Below, piece by piece: positions 1-8,794 of a DNA stretch of 64,000 nt. The notes beneath the pieces are model-generated. The model saw only the letters and a program-made list of their open reading frames with translations, was not told the DNA's origin and ran no database searches. How positions within the stretch are numbered: position 1 is the stretch's first letter; every line of letters begins with the position of its first letter. Made by a program: the position numbers and the translations under genes. The stretch spans positions 9,047,010 to 9,111,009 of the forward strand of contig NZ_ARVW01000001.1 of the NCBI RefSeq assembly GCF_000384315.1, given 5' to 3'. The DNA comes from Amycolatopsis nigrescens CSC17Ta-90 (GTDB lineage: Bacteria; Actinomycetota; Actinomycetes; Mycobacteriales; Pseudonocardiaceae).

Positions 1-229
1 CGCCGCCAATCCGCACCATCGGGATGATCCGACGGACCAAACGGACCGGTGGGTCGGTCACTGTGTAGATGGTCTCCAGCGTTACCGCAACCCCTCCGGC
101 GGGACGCCATTCGCGCGCAAACGCACGCACGAGCTCAACTACGACACGAGCCGTCAACAGCAGCCAGAAGGCGAACAGCACGTACCAGAGAACAAGCTGG
201 ACCACTTCCACGACACCACTCTGCCACAA
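1..229 (-). CDS. yggT: YggT family membrane protein (3' end cut by window edge)
   Basis: The minus strand reads an open frame running off the left edge. It shows a hydrophobic helix near the N-terminus (LVLWYVLFAFWLLLTARVVV) and then the family-typical stretch TVTDPPVRLVRRIIPMVRIGG. YggT proteins are small two-helix membrane proteins of unclear function, and in actinobacteria they sit between sepF and divIVA/wag31, as expected here. The start is uncertain: TTG at 229 or GTG at 211, neither with a strong ribosome site. The 158 bases between it and sepF hold no gene I can see. About 76 codons are visible, so roughly the first three quarters of the protein is present. Confidence 0.82.
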   Translation of the reverse strand, partial: MWQSGVVEVVQLVLWYVLFAFWLLLTARVVVELVRAFAREWRPAGGVAVTLETIYTVTDPPVRLVRRIIPMVRIGG

Positions 230-387
230 GGCCGATCAGGAACGCTCGGCCGCGTGGCGTACCAGGGCGTTCACCCGGTCATTCACTCCTCGACCCCGCC
301 TCGCCACTACGGACTGTTCCAGGGCGGACACGGGCCGGATACTTCACCTTGGGCGGTTCGCGGACTCCCCACCCTCCTCTCTGGTTC

Positions 388-981
388 CTAGTGCCGAAGG
401 AACATCCCACCCTCGGCGATTCGCCGCCGGTCTTCGGCGGTCACATCGACATCCGGCGGTGAGAGCAAGAACACCTTGTTGGTGACCTTGTCCATCGACC
501 CCCGAAGAGCGAAGGCCAATCCCGCCGCGAAGTCAACCAGACGCTTTGCGTCCGCGTTCTCCATTTCGGTCAGATTGATGATCACCGGGGCCCCGTCCCG
601 GTAGTGCTCGCCGATCGCCCGCGCCTCCAGGTACGTGGTCGGGTGCAGCGTGGTGATCCGGCTGAGCGGATCCCTCGCCGGCATCCGCGACGCCTCCGGC
701 ACCGGACGCAGCCTTGCCACCGGCTCGGGCTGGCGGTCCACCGCCAGCGCACCGTGCACGGACGGCTCGGCGCCGGTCATCCCCCGTCCCCTGGTCCGCA
801 CCGGGGGCTCGTCGTCGAACTCTTCGGTCGCGCGGTAACGTCCACGGGTCCTGGCCGGCGGCTCGTCGTAGTCGTACTCGTCGTCGGTGTAACCGCGCCG
901 GTAGTCGTCGTCCACGTCGTAACCGTCTTCGTCGGCCGGGACCATCCCGAAGTAGGCCTTCAGCTTCTGCAGCGCGCTCAT
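388..981 (-). CDS. sepF: Cell division protein SepF
   Basis: A 197-residue protein with a short N-terminal amphipathic, membrane-targeting segment ([15 protein letters not shown]). A long acidic and Arg-rich linker follows to about residue 95, then the globular SepF domain, with [19 protein letters not shown] and [34 protein letters not shown] text in its core. SepF polymerises and ties FtsZ to the membrane; in actinobacteria, which lack FtsA, it is the main anchor. It lies in the canonical order ftsZ, pgeF, yggS, sepF, yggT, 80 bases after yggS. Length and domain layout are normal for the family. Confidence 0.95.
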   Translation of the reverse strand: MSALQKLKAYFGMVPADEDGYDVDDDYRRGYTDDEYDYDEPPARTRGRYRATEEFDDEPPVRTRGRGMTGAEPSVHGALAVDRQPEPVARLRPVPEASRMPARDPLSRITTLHPTTYLEARAIGEHYRDGAPVIINLTEMENADAKRLVDFAAGLAFALRGSMDKVTNKVFLLSPPDVDVTAEDRRRIAEGGMFLRH

Positions 982-1061
982 GCCTCTCCCTAGCCCTAGC
1001 CGCGTTCCGCTCCGTGCTACCCAGCGTCACCAGAAGTGAAACACCGCCGGGCCAACTCTCC

Positions 1062-1826
1062 CTACGGCGAGGCTAAACCGCGCCCACCGAGCAACGCGGT
1101 TCCGACACGCACCCACGTCGCGCCGTGCATGACCGCTTGCTCCAGGTCACCACTCATCCCGGCGGAGATTTCGGTGGCGCCGGGGTGGTCCCGGCGCACC
1201 CTCTCCGCCGCGCGGGCGAGTCGCTCGAAGGCCGGATCGGGGTCCGCGCCGAGCGGGGCGACGGCCATCAGCCCACCGAGTCGCAGTTCACCCGACTGAG
1301 CGACGTGCTCGGCTAGCTGGTCGAGCTCGTCGAGCGGACAGCCGCCCCGTCCCGGCGCGTCGTCCAGGCTCACCTGCAGCAACACGTCCAGCGGAGCACT
1401 GGGACCGTCGGTACCACTGCGGACACCGGCCTCCCTGGCGGCCGCAACGGCCTTGGCCAATGCGTCGGCGAGCCTGGCCGAGTCCACCGACTGCACCAGA
1501 TCCGCCCAGCCGATCACCGACTTCGCCTTGTTGCGCTGCAGCCGGCCCACCATGTGCCAGCGGACCGCCGCGTCCGGGCGCAGTCCGGCCAGTTCTGCGG
1601 CTTTGGGACCGGCCTCCTGGTCCCGGTTCTCGGCCAGGTCGGTCACCCCGAGCTCGGTCAGCAGCGCGGCGTCCGAGGCCGGGAAGGTCTTGGTCACCGC
1701 CAGCAACCGGACCTCGTCCGCGGACCGGCCGGCGACCGCACAGGCCCGCTCGATCCGCTGCCGCACCTCGGTCAGTGCACCGGCCAGTTCGGCGCGGCGG
1801 GCGGCGTCCCGTTCCGTCGTGGTCAT
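1062..1826 (-). CDS. yggS: YggS family pyridoxal 5'-phosphate homeostasis protein
   Basis: A 254-residue protein with the alanine-racemase-like TIM barrel fold of YggS/PROSC proteins. The PLP-lysine motif is seen in LLAVTKTFPASD, and the C-terminal phosphate-binding region in MSGDLEQAVMHGATWVRVGTALLG. These proteins bind PLP and balance the cell's B6 vitamers, with no known catalytic reaction. The ATG start overlaps the pgeF stop by 4 bases (ATGA), so the two are translationally coupled. Intact and of normal length. Confidence 0.93.
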   Translation of the reverse strand: MTTTERDAARRAELAGALTEVRQRIERACAVAGRSADEVRLLAVTKTFPASDAALLTELGVTDLAENRDQEAGPKAAELAGLRPDAAVRWHMVGRLQRNKAKSVIGWADLVQSVDSARLADALAKAVAAAREAGVRSGTDGPSAPLDVLLQVSLDDAPGRGGCPLDELDQLAEHVAQSGELRLGGLMAVAPLGADPDPAFERLARAAERVRRDHPGATEISAGMSGDLEQAVMHGATWVRVGTALLGGRGLASP

Positions 1827-2530
1827 TCGGCCTCGATCCAGGTGAGTGCGGCGATCCGGCCGGTCTCACCGTCCCGGCGGTAGCTGAACAGCGCCCGCTC
1901 CTCGGCGGTGCAGCGGGGATCGACGCCGATCTTGCCGATCCCGGCGTCGGCGAGCTGGCGCCACAACCCGGCCCGCAGGTCCAGCCCGGTGGTCCCGCCG
2001 CTGGTGCGGCAGGCGCTGCCGGGCAGGTGCCGCTCGACGTCGGCGGCCATCCCCTCCGGCACTTCGTAGCAGTCGCCGCAGATCGCGGGACCGAGCAGCG
2101 CCTCGATCCGGTGCTGCTCGGCACCGGCCGAGCGCATCGCCTCCAGCGCCGCGGGCACCACGCCGACCCTGGCGCCGACCCGGCCGGCGTGCACCGCGGC
2201 GACCACCCCGGCCTCGGCGTCGCCGAGCAGTACCGGCACGCAGTCCGCGACCAGCGCGACCACGGCCACCCCGGGGGTGGCGGTCACCAGGGCGTCGGTG
2301 GCCTCCGCCGGGTGGCTTTCGGTGCCGTCGACCACGGTGGCGGTGCGGCCGTGCACCTGTTCCATCCAGGCCAGCCGGTCACCGAGGCCGAGTTCGGCAC
2401 CGAGACGCTTGCGGTTCGAAGCCACCGCGGCCGGTACGTCACCGACGTGGTCACCGAGGTTGAACGAGTCGAACGGGGCCTGGGAGGCACCGCCCTCCCT
2501 GGTCGTGACCACCCGACGGATGCGCACCAT
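1823..2530 (-). CDS. pgeF: Multicopper 'laccase-domain' protein PgeF/YfiH
   Basis: A 235-residue YfiH/DUF152 protein opening with the typical VRRVVTTREGGASQAPFDSFNLG. It carries the conserved metal and substrate residues: His in EQVHGRTATVV, Cys in VALVADCVPVLLGD, and the HAGR of VVAAVHAGRVG. In E. coli the homologue removes L-Ser wrongly placed in the peptidoglycan stem peptide; related proteins act on purine nucleosides. Its place right after ftsZ is standard in actinobacteria and fits a cell wall quality-control role, but which reaction it performs here is inference. Confidence 0.9.
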   Translation of the reverse strand: MVRIRRVVTTREGGASQAPFDSFNLGDHVGDVPAAVASNRKRLGAELGLGDRLAWMEQVHGRTATVVDGTESHPAEATDALVTATPGVAVVALVADCVPVLLGDAEAGVVAAVHAGRVGARVGVVPAALEAMRSAGAEQHRIEALLGPAICGDCYEVPEGMAADVERHLPGSACRTSGGTTGLDLRAGLWRQLADAGIGKIGVDPRCTAEERALFSYRRDGETGRIAALTWIEAE

Positions 2531-2610
2531 GAAAGCCCTTCGCTCGCCTGAAAAATCGCTGCGGCGAGCCTATCGGGAGCACGGTGCCACTCGCGACGGG
2601 CTGGCGATCA

Positions 2611-3930
2611 CTAGCGCCGCATGAAAGGCGGCACGTCCACGTCGTCGTCGGAGGGGTCGTCGGTCACCGGCACGGCGCGGCCGGGCAGGCTGCCGTGCGT
2701 GCTGTTCTGGGTGTTGCGGGGCGGCGGGTAGGCACCGCGGCCGCCCATCCCCGGCTGCGGCAGCCCCGGCGCACCGGGCTGCGCGGCACCGCGCTGCGGC
2801 GCGGCCGGATAGCCGCCGTTGCCGGCCGGGGGCTGCCCGCCGGGAGGCGGGCTCTGCGGACGCGATCCGCCCGCCATGCCGTTGCCGCCGACCTGGCCCG
2901 CTTCGGCGGACACGGTGGGCGAGGTGGACGAGTTCGACCGGCTGCCGACCACCCCGGCCGGGTCGAGCTTCTTGTGCGTGGGCGCACCGGCGTCGAAACC
3001 GGCCGCGATCACGGTCACCCGCACCTCGTCGCCGAGCGAGTCGTCGATGATCGTGCCGAAGATGATGTTCGCCTCCGGGTGCGCGGACTCCTGCACCAGC
3101 GAGGCCGCCTCGTTGATCTCGAACAGGCCGAGGTCCGAGCCGCCCGCGATGGACAGCAGCGCTCCGTGCGCACCGTCCATGGATGCCTCCAGCAGTGGCG
3201 AGTTGATCGCCTTCTCCGCGGCCTGGATGGCGCGGCCCTCCCCGCGGGCGGAGCCGATGCCCATCAGCGCGCTGCCGGCGCCGGACATCACGCTCTTCAC
3301 GTCCGCGAAGTCCAGGTTGATCAGGCCGGGGGTGGTGATCAGGTCGGTGATGCCCTGCACACCGGAGAGCAGCACCTCGTCCGCCGAGCGGAAGGCGTCC
3401 ATCAGGCTGACGCCGATGTCGCCGAGCTGGAGCAGCCGGTCGTTGGGGATCACGATCAGCGTGTCGCACTCGTTGCGCAGCTGCTGGATGCCGTCCTCGG
3501 CCTGCTTGCCGCGGCGCTTGCCCTCGAAGGTGAAGGGCCGGGTCACCACGCCGATGGTCAGCGCACCGAGCTTGCGGGCGATCTGGGCGACCACGGGGGC
3601 GCCACCGGTTCCGGTGCCACCGCCCTCGCCCGCGGTCACGAACACCATGTCGGCGCCCTTGATGACCTCTTCGATCTCCTCGCGGTGGTCCTCGGCCGCC
3701 TTCTGGCCCACTTCGGGCGCGGCTCCGGCACCGAGGCCGCGGGTGAGTTCCCGGCCGATGTCCAGCTTGACGTCGGCGTCGGACATCAGCAGTGCCTGCG
3801 CGTCGGTGTTCACCGCGATGAACTCGACACCCTTGAGGCCGACCTCGATCATGCGGTTCACGGCGTTCACGCCGCCACCGCCGATGCCGACGACCTTGAT
3901 CACCGCGAGGTAGTTGTGCGGGGGCGTCAT
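2611..3930 (-). CDS. ftsZ: Cell division GTPase FtsZ
   Basis: A 439-residue tubulin homologue. The N-terminal [11 protein letters not shown] nucleotide-binding loop lies at residues 17-27 and the tubulin signature GGGTGTGG at 103-110. The T7-loop region follows ([11 protein letters not shown]), then a long Pro/Gly-rich linker from about 320. The C-terminal tail [12 protein letters not shown] is the docking peptide for SepF and FtsW. It builds the division ring and recruits septal wall synthesis. The ATG at 3930 gives the usual start of actinobacterial FtsZ. Unlike the standard dcw layout, ftsQ is not next to it but about 8 kb away. Confidence 0.98.
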   Translation of the reverse strand: MTPPHNYLAVIKVVGIGGGGVNAVNRMIEVGLKGVEFIAVNTDAQALLMSDADVKLDIGRELTRGLGAGAAPEVGQKAAEDHREEIEEVIKGADMVFVTAGEGGGTGTGGAPVVAQIARKLGALTIGVVTRPFTFEGKRRGKQAEDGIQQLRNECDTLIVIPNDRLLQLGDIGVSLMDAFRSADEVLLSGVQGITDLITTPGLINLDFADVKSVMSGAGSALMGIGSARGEGRAIQAAEKAINSPLLEASMDGAHGALLSIAGGSDLGLFEINEAASLVQESAHPEANIIFGTIIDDSLGDEVRVTVIAAGFDAGAPTHKKLDPAGVVGSRSNSSTSPTVSAEAGQVGGNGMAGGSRPQSPPPGGQPPAGNGGYPAAPQRGAAQPGAPGLPQPGMGGRGAYPPPRNTQNSTHGSLPGRAVPVTDDPSDDDVDVPPFMRR

Positions 3931-4191
3931 CGGGTCCGCCTTCCTGATCGTGATTGCTCGTGCCGCCCGCCGGTGCAGACACCGTTAACCCTCAACCTCA
4001 ACTCCAGGCTTAGAGTTATGTCAACTACCGACGTATTGCAGGACGGTAGGCATCACACAGGCACGAATCCAGTTGCCACGCCGAACGGCGCAGGCGTGTT
4101 TGAGCACAACAACTTTCCGGTGAACCGGAGAGCGCGTGCCCACCCTAGGGCAAGAACACGCTCCGGCGGCACCTCGATTTCACGCGACTCC
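3931..4191 (-). promoter_or_regulatory. ftsZ upstream region
   Basis: This 261-base gap separates the end of the anti-sigma gene from ftsZ and must hold any ftsZ promoter not shared with genes further upstream. On the minus strand it contains two direct copies of GTTGAG followed by GGTTAAC (around 3983-4005), and a TTGACA hexamer at 4024-4019. No convincing -10 box lies 16-18 bases below that hexamer, so no exact promoter is called. AT content is visibly higher than in the flanking genes. Confidence 0.4.
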
Positions 4192-4968
4192 TCACACGGG
4201 CAGGAAGATCCGCATGACCGGTTCGGTGCTCGGCTGCCCGGTCGGCGAGCCGCCGGGAGGCTCCACGGTGACCGCCACCTGGGTCGCCCCGGCCACCCCA
4301 CCGGCCAGCACCAGCCTGCCGCCGTCGCGCTCGCCGGGCAGCAGGCCGATCGAACGCGGCGACTCGCCGGAGCGGATGACCCACACCTCGAGCGCCCCGG
4401 CCTGGCCGTAGTCGGGCAGCTGGGCGCCCATGAACATCATCTTGTTCAGCGACTGGGACAGCACCACGGTGCCCCCACCGCCCACAGTGGACACTCCGTG
4501 CACGGTCCGGCTGTCCGGGGCGGCGAGCAGCTCGGCCACCGGGGCGTACCGCTGCCTGGCGCCGGCCGCCTGCTCCTGCGCGACGGTCAACTCGTGCTGC
4601 GTCCGGATCGCGGTCACCCCGAAGATCCCGGCCAGCACCAGCCCGGCCACGGCCGCGGCGGCCACCAGGGTCAGCGCCCAGCGCGGCACCTCCGCCCGGC
4701 GCCGGAAGCGTTCCGCTCGATCGTCGGCCGGTGCGGGCGGCTGCTGCCGGGAGCCGCGGATCTCGGCCAGCACCCGCCGCTTCAGCTCGTCCGGCGGGTC
4801 CACCGCGGCCGCCGCGCCCAGCCTGGCCGCGGTGGCCCGCAGCTCGCGGACCTCCTGCGCGCAGGACTCGCACTCTTCGAGGTGGCGCTGGAACCGGGCC
4901 CGCTCGTGGTCGCTCAGCGCGTCCACCGCGAAGGCACCGGCCAACGTGTGCATCTCCGGCGAGCTCAT
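4192..4968 (-). CDS. rskA: Anti-sigma factor RskA-like (anti-SigK)
   Basis: A 258-residue protein with a zinc-type anti-sigma domain near its N-terminus (RARFQRHLEECESCAQEV, the HxxxCxxC signature), one transmembrane helix near the middle (WALTLVAAAAVAGLVLAGIFGVTAI) and a C-terminal extracytoplasmic RskA domain. RskA holds SigK inactive at the membrane until regulated proteolysis. The ATG at 4968 overlaps the sigK stop (ATGA), so the pair is coupled. The alternative longer frame running into sigK is rejected because it reads SigK's codons out of frame. Confidence 0.9.
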   Translation of the reverse strand: MSSPEMHTLAGAFAVDALSDHERARFQRHLEECESCAQEVRELRATAARLGAAAAVDPPDELKRRVLAEIRGSRQQPPAPADDRAERFRRRAEVPRWALTLVAAAAVAGLVLAGIFGVTAIRTQHELTVAQEQAAGARQRYAPVAELLAAPDSRTVHGVSTVGGGGTVVLSQSLNKMMFMGAQLPDYGQAGALEVWVIRSGESPRSIGLLPGERDGGRLVLAGGVAGATQVAVTVEPPGGSPTGQPSTEPVMRIFLPV

Positions 4969-5567
4969 GTGGTCACCCCCAGGCAGTCCCGCAGCCGGAT
5001 CAGGCCGTCGCGCAGCCGCGTTTTGATGGTTCCCTGCGGGATGGCGAGCACCTCGGCCACCTCCCGGTAGGTGTAGCCCTGGTAGTAGGCCAGCAGCACC
5101 GACTCGCGCTGCAGGCCGGTCAGGTGCGAGAGACACTTCCGCACCTGCTGGCGTTCCAGCCGGCCGGCGACCGCTTCGGACACCTCGTCGAACGGCCGCG
5201 CCCGGCTGGCTTCGAAGGTCGCCTTGACCTCCCGGTCCGTGCTCGCCCTTGCCGAACGCACCCGGTCCACCGCGCGGCGGTGCGCGAGCGTCATCGCCCA
5301 GTTCATCGCACTTCCCTTCGCCGGCGCGTACCTGGTGGCGGTCCGCCACAGCTCGACCAGCACCTCCTGGGCGACCTCCTCGGACTGCGCGGCGTCGCGC
5401 ACGATCCGGCGGACCAGGCCGAGCACCGGCCCGGCCAGGATGTCGTAGAGCCGCTCGAACGCCTGCTCGTCGCCCTTGGCCACCTCGACCAGCAGCTGCT
5501 CGGCGGTCGGCGGCGCGTCCGGTCCCGGCACCGGCCTCGGCCCGCTTCGCCGCACCTGCTCATCCAT
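4965..5567 (-). CDS. sigK: ECF RNA polymerase sigma factor SigK
   Basis: A 200-residue ECF sigma factor. Region 2 is seen in AFERLYDILAGPVLGLVRRIVRD and AQEVLVELWRTATRY. Region 4, with a helix-turn-helix, is seen in LLAYYQGYTYREVAEVLAIPQGTIKTRLRDGL. The partner anti-sigma gene follows directly. The upstream gene order (FAD oxidoreductase, DUF1365, SigK, RskA) matches the mycobacterial sigK locus, where SigK is kept off by RskA. The ATG at 5567 has a GGGAAG ribosome site and overlaps the DUF1365 stop by 8 bases. Confidence 0.93.
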   Translation of the reverse strand: MDEQVRRSGPRPVPGPDAPPTAEQLLVEVAKGDEQAFERLYDILAGPVLGLVRRIVRDAAQSEEVAQEVLVELWRTATRYAPAKGSAMNWAMTLAHRRAVDRVRSARASTDREVKATFEASRARPFDEVSEAVAGRLERQQVRKCLSHLTGLQRESVLLAYYQGYTYREVAEVLAIPQGTIKTRLRDGLIRLRDCLGVTT

Positions 5568-6303
5568 GGAGCTTCCCTCCCGCCACCCGCGGCGTGGTCA
5601 GCGTGGTCGGCGTGGTCACTGCGGCCCCGCGCGCCCACAGCGCGACGCCGTGCCGCCGGATCAGCAGTGCGATCCGCTGCGGGACCAGCGGCCTTGCCAG
5701 TACCGTCCGCGCGACCCGGCCGACGGTGGCAGGGCGGCGCACCCCGCGCAGGGTGGCGGTGAGCGCGGTCCGCCCGCCGTGGCGCAGCGACACGGTCATC
5801 GTCAGCAGGTTCCCCGGCCGGGGCAGGTGCATCCGGTACCGGCCCTCGGCGGGCTGGAACGGGGAGACGAAGAACTCCTTGTCCGCCATGGCCTCGTCTC
5901 GTTCGTCGGGATGCAGCAGATAGGCGTGCCGGCCACGGTAGGTGTTGTGCACCTCGGCCACCACGCAGACGGGTTCGCCATCGCGCCGGTGGCACCAGTA
6001 GACGGTGATCGGGTTGAACACGTAGCCGAGCACCCTGGCGTTGGCCAGCATCAGCACCCGGCCACCGTCGAGGTCGATCCCCCGCCCGGCCAGCCATTCG
6101 TCCACTTTGGACCGGATGTCGCCCGGCGCGTCCGGGGCGAAGTGGTCGCGCGGGTCGAAGCGGGCGAACGGGCGCAGCCACCGGGGCAGCATGGGCAGCT
6201 CGTCCAGATCCACCAGCCAGTAGTACATCCGGTGCGCGAACGAGTGCGGCGGATCGCCGCGCCGGACATGCGCGACGGTCACGTCGTAGAGGCTCGGCTT
6301 CAC
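5560..6303 (-). CDS. DUF1365 family protein
   Basis: A 247-residue DUF1365 protein with the family text FAHRMYYWLVDLDELP near the start, VLMLANARVLGYVFNPITVYWCH in the middle and FFVSPFQPAEGRYRM later. The reaction is unknown. In mycobacteria and many other bacteria the gene sits between the FAD amine-oxidase-like gene and a cyclopropane-type lipid methyltransferase and is linked to branched or cyclopropane fatty acids. The GTG start at 6303 overlaps the stop of the FAD gene (GTGA), so they form one operon leading into sigK. Confidence 0.88.
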   Translation of the reverse strand: MKPSLYDVTVAHVRRGDPPHSFAHRMYYWLVDLDELPMLPRWLRPFARFDPRDHFAPDAPGDIRSKVDEWLAGRGIDLDGGRVLMLANARVLGYVFNPITVYWCHRRDGEPVCVVAEVHNTYRGRHAYLLHPDERDEAMADKEFFVSPFQPAEGRYRMHLPRPGNLLTMTVSLRHGGRTALTATLRGVRRPATVGRVARTVLARPLVPQRIALLIRRHGVALWARGAAVTTPTTLTTPRVAGGKLHG

Positions 6304-7562
6304 CACGCCACCCCCATCGAAAGCGCGGCGGCCGCACCGGCGGCGCAGCCGTCTTCGTGGAAGCCCCAGCCGTGGTAGGCGCCGGCATAGGCGACCCGGC
6401 CGTCGTTCAGCTCGGGCAGCCGGCGTTGCGCGGCCACCGACTCCGGGGTGTGCACCGGATGCTCGTAGACCATCCTGGCCAGCACGCTGCCCGGCCGCGG
6501 CCGGCGGGCCGCGTTGAGCGTGACCACGTAGCGCTCCGGTTCCGCGAGCCGCATCAGCCGGTTCATGTCGTAGCTGACCTGCACCGCCCCAGCATCCGCG
6601 CCGCAGGCCGAGGTCACGTAGTTCCAGCCGGCGCGGGCGCCAGGACGGGTGGGCAGCAGTTCCGCGTCGGTGTGCAGCCACGCCTCATTGCGGGAGTACC
6701 GGAAGGCACCGAGCACCTCCAGTTCAGCCGTGGTCGGCTCGGCCAGCACGCGCAGCGCCTGGTCCGGATGGGTGGCCAGGACCACCCGGTCCACAAGGTG
6801 CCTGCTGTCGGCGTCGTCCCGGATCTCGATCCCGCCCGCCGTCCGGCGCACCGACCGGACCGGGGTGGACAGGTGCACCGCGGTGAGCTCTTTCGCGGCA
6901 CGCTCCACGTACTCGCGTGAGCCGCCGACCACGGTCCGCCAGGCCGGTGAACCACCGACCGAGAGCATGCCGTGGTTGCGCAGGAACTCGAACAGGTAGC
7001 GCGCGGGGTAGCGCAGGGTGTCCGTCCTGTCCGCGGACCAGACCGTGCACACCAGCGGCAGCAGGAAATGGTCCACGAAGTACTTCGTGTAACCGCCGAT
7101 CGCGACGAACGCGCCGATGGTGACGTCCCCGGCCTCCGGCGCGCCGAGCACCCGCAGCGCGTGCCGGTGGAACCTGGTCACCTCGGTCAGCATCCGCAGA
7201 TAGCGCGGCCGGACCAGGTTTCCCGGCTGGGCGAACAGCCCGAGCGGGCCCTTGGCGCCGGCGAACTCGAGGCCGCAGCCGTCGCAGCGGATGCTCATCG
7301 ACATCTCGGTTTCCCTGGTGCGCACGCCCAGCTCGCCGAACAACCGGCGCAGCTTCGGGTAGGTCCGCTCGTTGTGCACGATGAACCCCGAGTCCACCCC
7401 GATGGTGCCGCCGTGCGCACTGGGCACGTCGTGCGTGTGGGCGTGGCCGCCGAGCCGATCGTCGGACTCGAAGAGCAGCACCTGGTAGCGACGTCGCAGC
7501 AAGTAGGCGGCCGTCAGGCCGGCCACCCCGCCGCCGATCACGCCGACCCGTTCTCCGATCAT
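6300..7562 (-). CDS. FAD-dependent oxidoreductase of the sigK locus (amine-oxidase fold)
   Basis: About 420 residues with an N-terminal dinucleotide-binding motif (GVIGGGVAGLTAAYLL, then FESDDRLGGHAHTHD) and the NAD(P)-binding Rossmann/amine-oxidase layout to the C-terminus (GRVAYAGAYHGWGFHEDG). It is the counterpart of Rv0449c, which in mycobacteria works beside a lipid methyltransferase, probably reducing a methylene to a methyl branch. It is divergent from the methyltransferase gene, which is broken here, so its present role is unclear. ATG at 7562 is preferred; GTG at 7568 is possible. Confidence 0.88.
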   Translation of the reverse strand: MIGERVGVIGGGVAGLTAAYLLRRRYQVLLFESDDRLGGHAHTHDVPSAHGGTIGVDSGFIVHNERTYPKLRRLFGELGVRTRETEMSMSIRCDGCGLEFAGAKGPLGLFAQPGNLVRPRYLRMLTEVTRFHRHALRVLGAPEAGDVTIGAFVAIGGYTKYFVDHFLLPLVCTVWSADRTDTLRYPARYLFEFLRNHGMLSVGGSPAWRTVVGGSREYVERAAKELTAVHLSTPVRSVRRTAGGIEIRDDADSRHLVDRVVLATHPDQALRVLAEPTTAELEVLGAFRYSRNEAWLHTDAELLPTRPGARAGWNYVTSACGADAGAVQVSYDMNRLMRLAEPERYVVTLNAARRPRPGSVLARMVYEHPVHTPESVAAQRRLPELNDGRVAYAGAYHGWGFHEDGCAAGAAAALSMGVAW

Positions 7563-7661
7563 GTTCACGGCGGGGATTCGGTGCCGCCGCCGGGCTGGAT
7601 TGGCCGGGTGACCCGGACCACAGCGACCCATCGGGCCCGCTCGCGGCGCCGAACCCCCGGT

Positions 7662-8718
7662 ATGGCTGTCAGTCCCGCGATCCGGTTGTCCGAGTTCCTG
7701 ACCGAGCTGCTCGGCGGCCCGCTGCCGGTGGGCCTGCGGACCTGGGACGGGGTGCGCGCCGGCCCGCCAGACGCGCCGACGGTGGTGCTGCGCAACCGCC
7801 GGGCGCTGCGGCGGCTGCTGTACTCCCCCGGCGAGCTCGGGCTGGCCAGGGCCTACGTGTCCGGTGACCTGGAGGTGGAGGGCGACCTGACCGAAGGGTT
7901 CCGCCGGGCGTGGGCGCCGGCCCGCTCCGGCCTGCTGTCCGGGCCGCGGATGGGACTGCGCCGCTGGGCCGGGGCGGCCGGGCTGGCGCTGCGGCTCGGC
8001 GCGGTGGGCCCGCCGCCGAGACCACCCGCCGAGGAGGCCAGGCTTTCCGGCGTCCTGCACAGCCCGCTGCGCGACCGGTCCGCGATCGCGCACCACTACG
8101 ACCTCGGCAACGCCTTCTACCGGCTGCTGCTAGACGAGTCGATGGCCTACTCCAGCGGCTACTGGACGCCCGAGACGCAGAGCCTGGCCGAGGCCCAGCG
8201 GGACAAGCTGGAGATGATCTGCCGGAAGCTGGGCCTGCGGCCCGGCATGCGGCTGCTCGACGTCGGCTGCGGCTGGGGTTCCCTGCTCATCCACGCGGCC
8301 GAGCGGCACGGGGTGCTGGCGACCGGGGTGACGCTGTCCGCCGAGCAGGAGCGGCACATCCGGGGCAGGCTCGAAGCACTGGAGCTGACCGAAAAGGTGC
8401 GGGTGCGCCGGCTCGACTACCGCGAACTCGGCAGTATCCAATTCGAGGTCCCATTCGAGCCCTTCGACGCGGTGGCTTCGGTCGAGATGGGCGAGCACGT
8501 CGGCGAGGGCAACTACCCGATCTACGCCGGCCTGCTGCACCGGATGCTGAAACCGGGCGGGCGGCTGCTGCTCCAGCAGATGTCCCGCGGGCCGGTGGCG
8601 CCGGGTCGGCGGCGCGCTCGCCTTCGAGGAGAACCGGATGGGCGTCGACCAGATCCTCGCGGTGCGGCCCGGCGCCGACGGCCGCACCGGCCTACCGCTG
8701 ACCAGGGAATGGCCGTGA
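7662..8718 (+). pseudogene. Cyclopropane/methyl fatty acid synthase (UfaA1/CFA type), internal deletion and frameshift
   Basis: The first 310 or so codons encode a normal CFA-type SAM methyltransferase (HYDLGNAFYRLLLDE, then the SAM loop LLDVGCGWGSLLIHAAE, then SVEMGEHVG). Frame is lost just after LLLQQMSRGPVAPG near 8604. From 8605, one frame over, the normal family C-terminus reads on (VGGALAFEENRMGVDQILAV, ending TREWP) to a stop at 8716-8718. The stretch that normally lies between (roughly 60 residues by family comparison) is gone. The out-of-frame product instead gains an Arg-rich tail to 8789. A GTG at 7608 is an alternative start. Very likely non-functional. Confidence 0.87.
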
Positions 8719-8794
8719 GCGGGCACGTTCCCGGCTGCGGCAATCAGGGTAACCAGCACACGCGCAAACCGGCGGGACAAGGGCCGTGAGCGGG
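8711..8794. repeat. 13-bp direct repeats flanking a 58-bp insert before DUF1295
   Basis: GGCCGTGAGCGGG occurs at 8711-8723 and again at 8782-8794, 71 bases apart. The first copy holds the stop of the broken synthase gene, the second the GTG start of the DUF1295 gene. In intact operons such genes commonly overlap at GTGA, so one copy may be a duplication made when the 58 bases between the copies arrived. Confidence 0.6.

Noticed and set aside
4019..4024. TTGACA hexamer as the ftsZ promoter
   Set aside because: No acceptable -10 box at 16-18 bases downstream on the minus strand; kept only as part of a general upstream region.
2584..5070. Long open frame on the plus strand opposite ftsZ, rskA and sigK
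   Set aside because: It is a GC-rich shadow of real minus-strand genes; its protein is rich in Arg, His and Gly with no domain.
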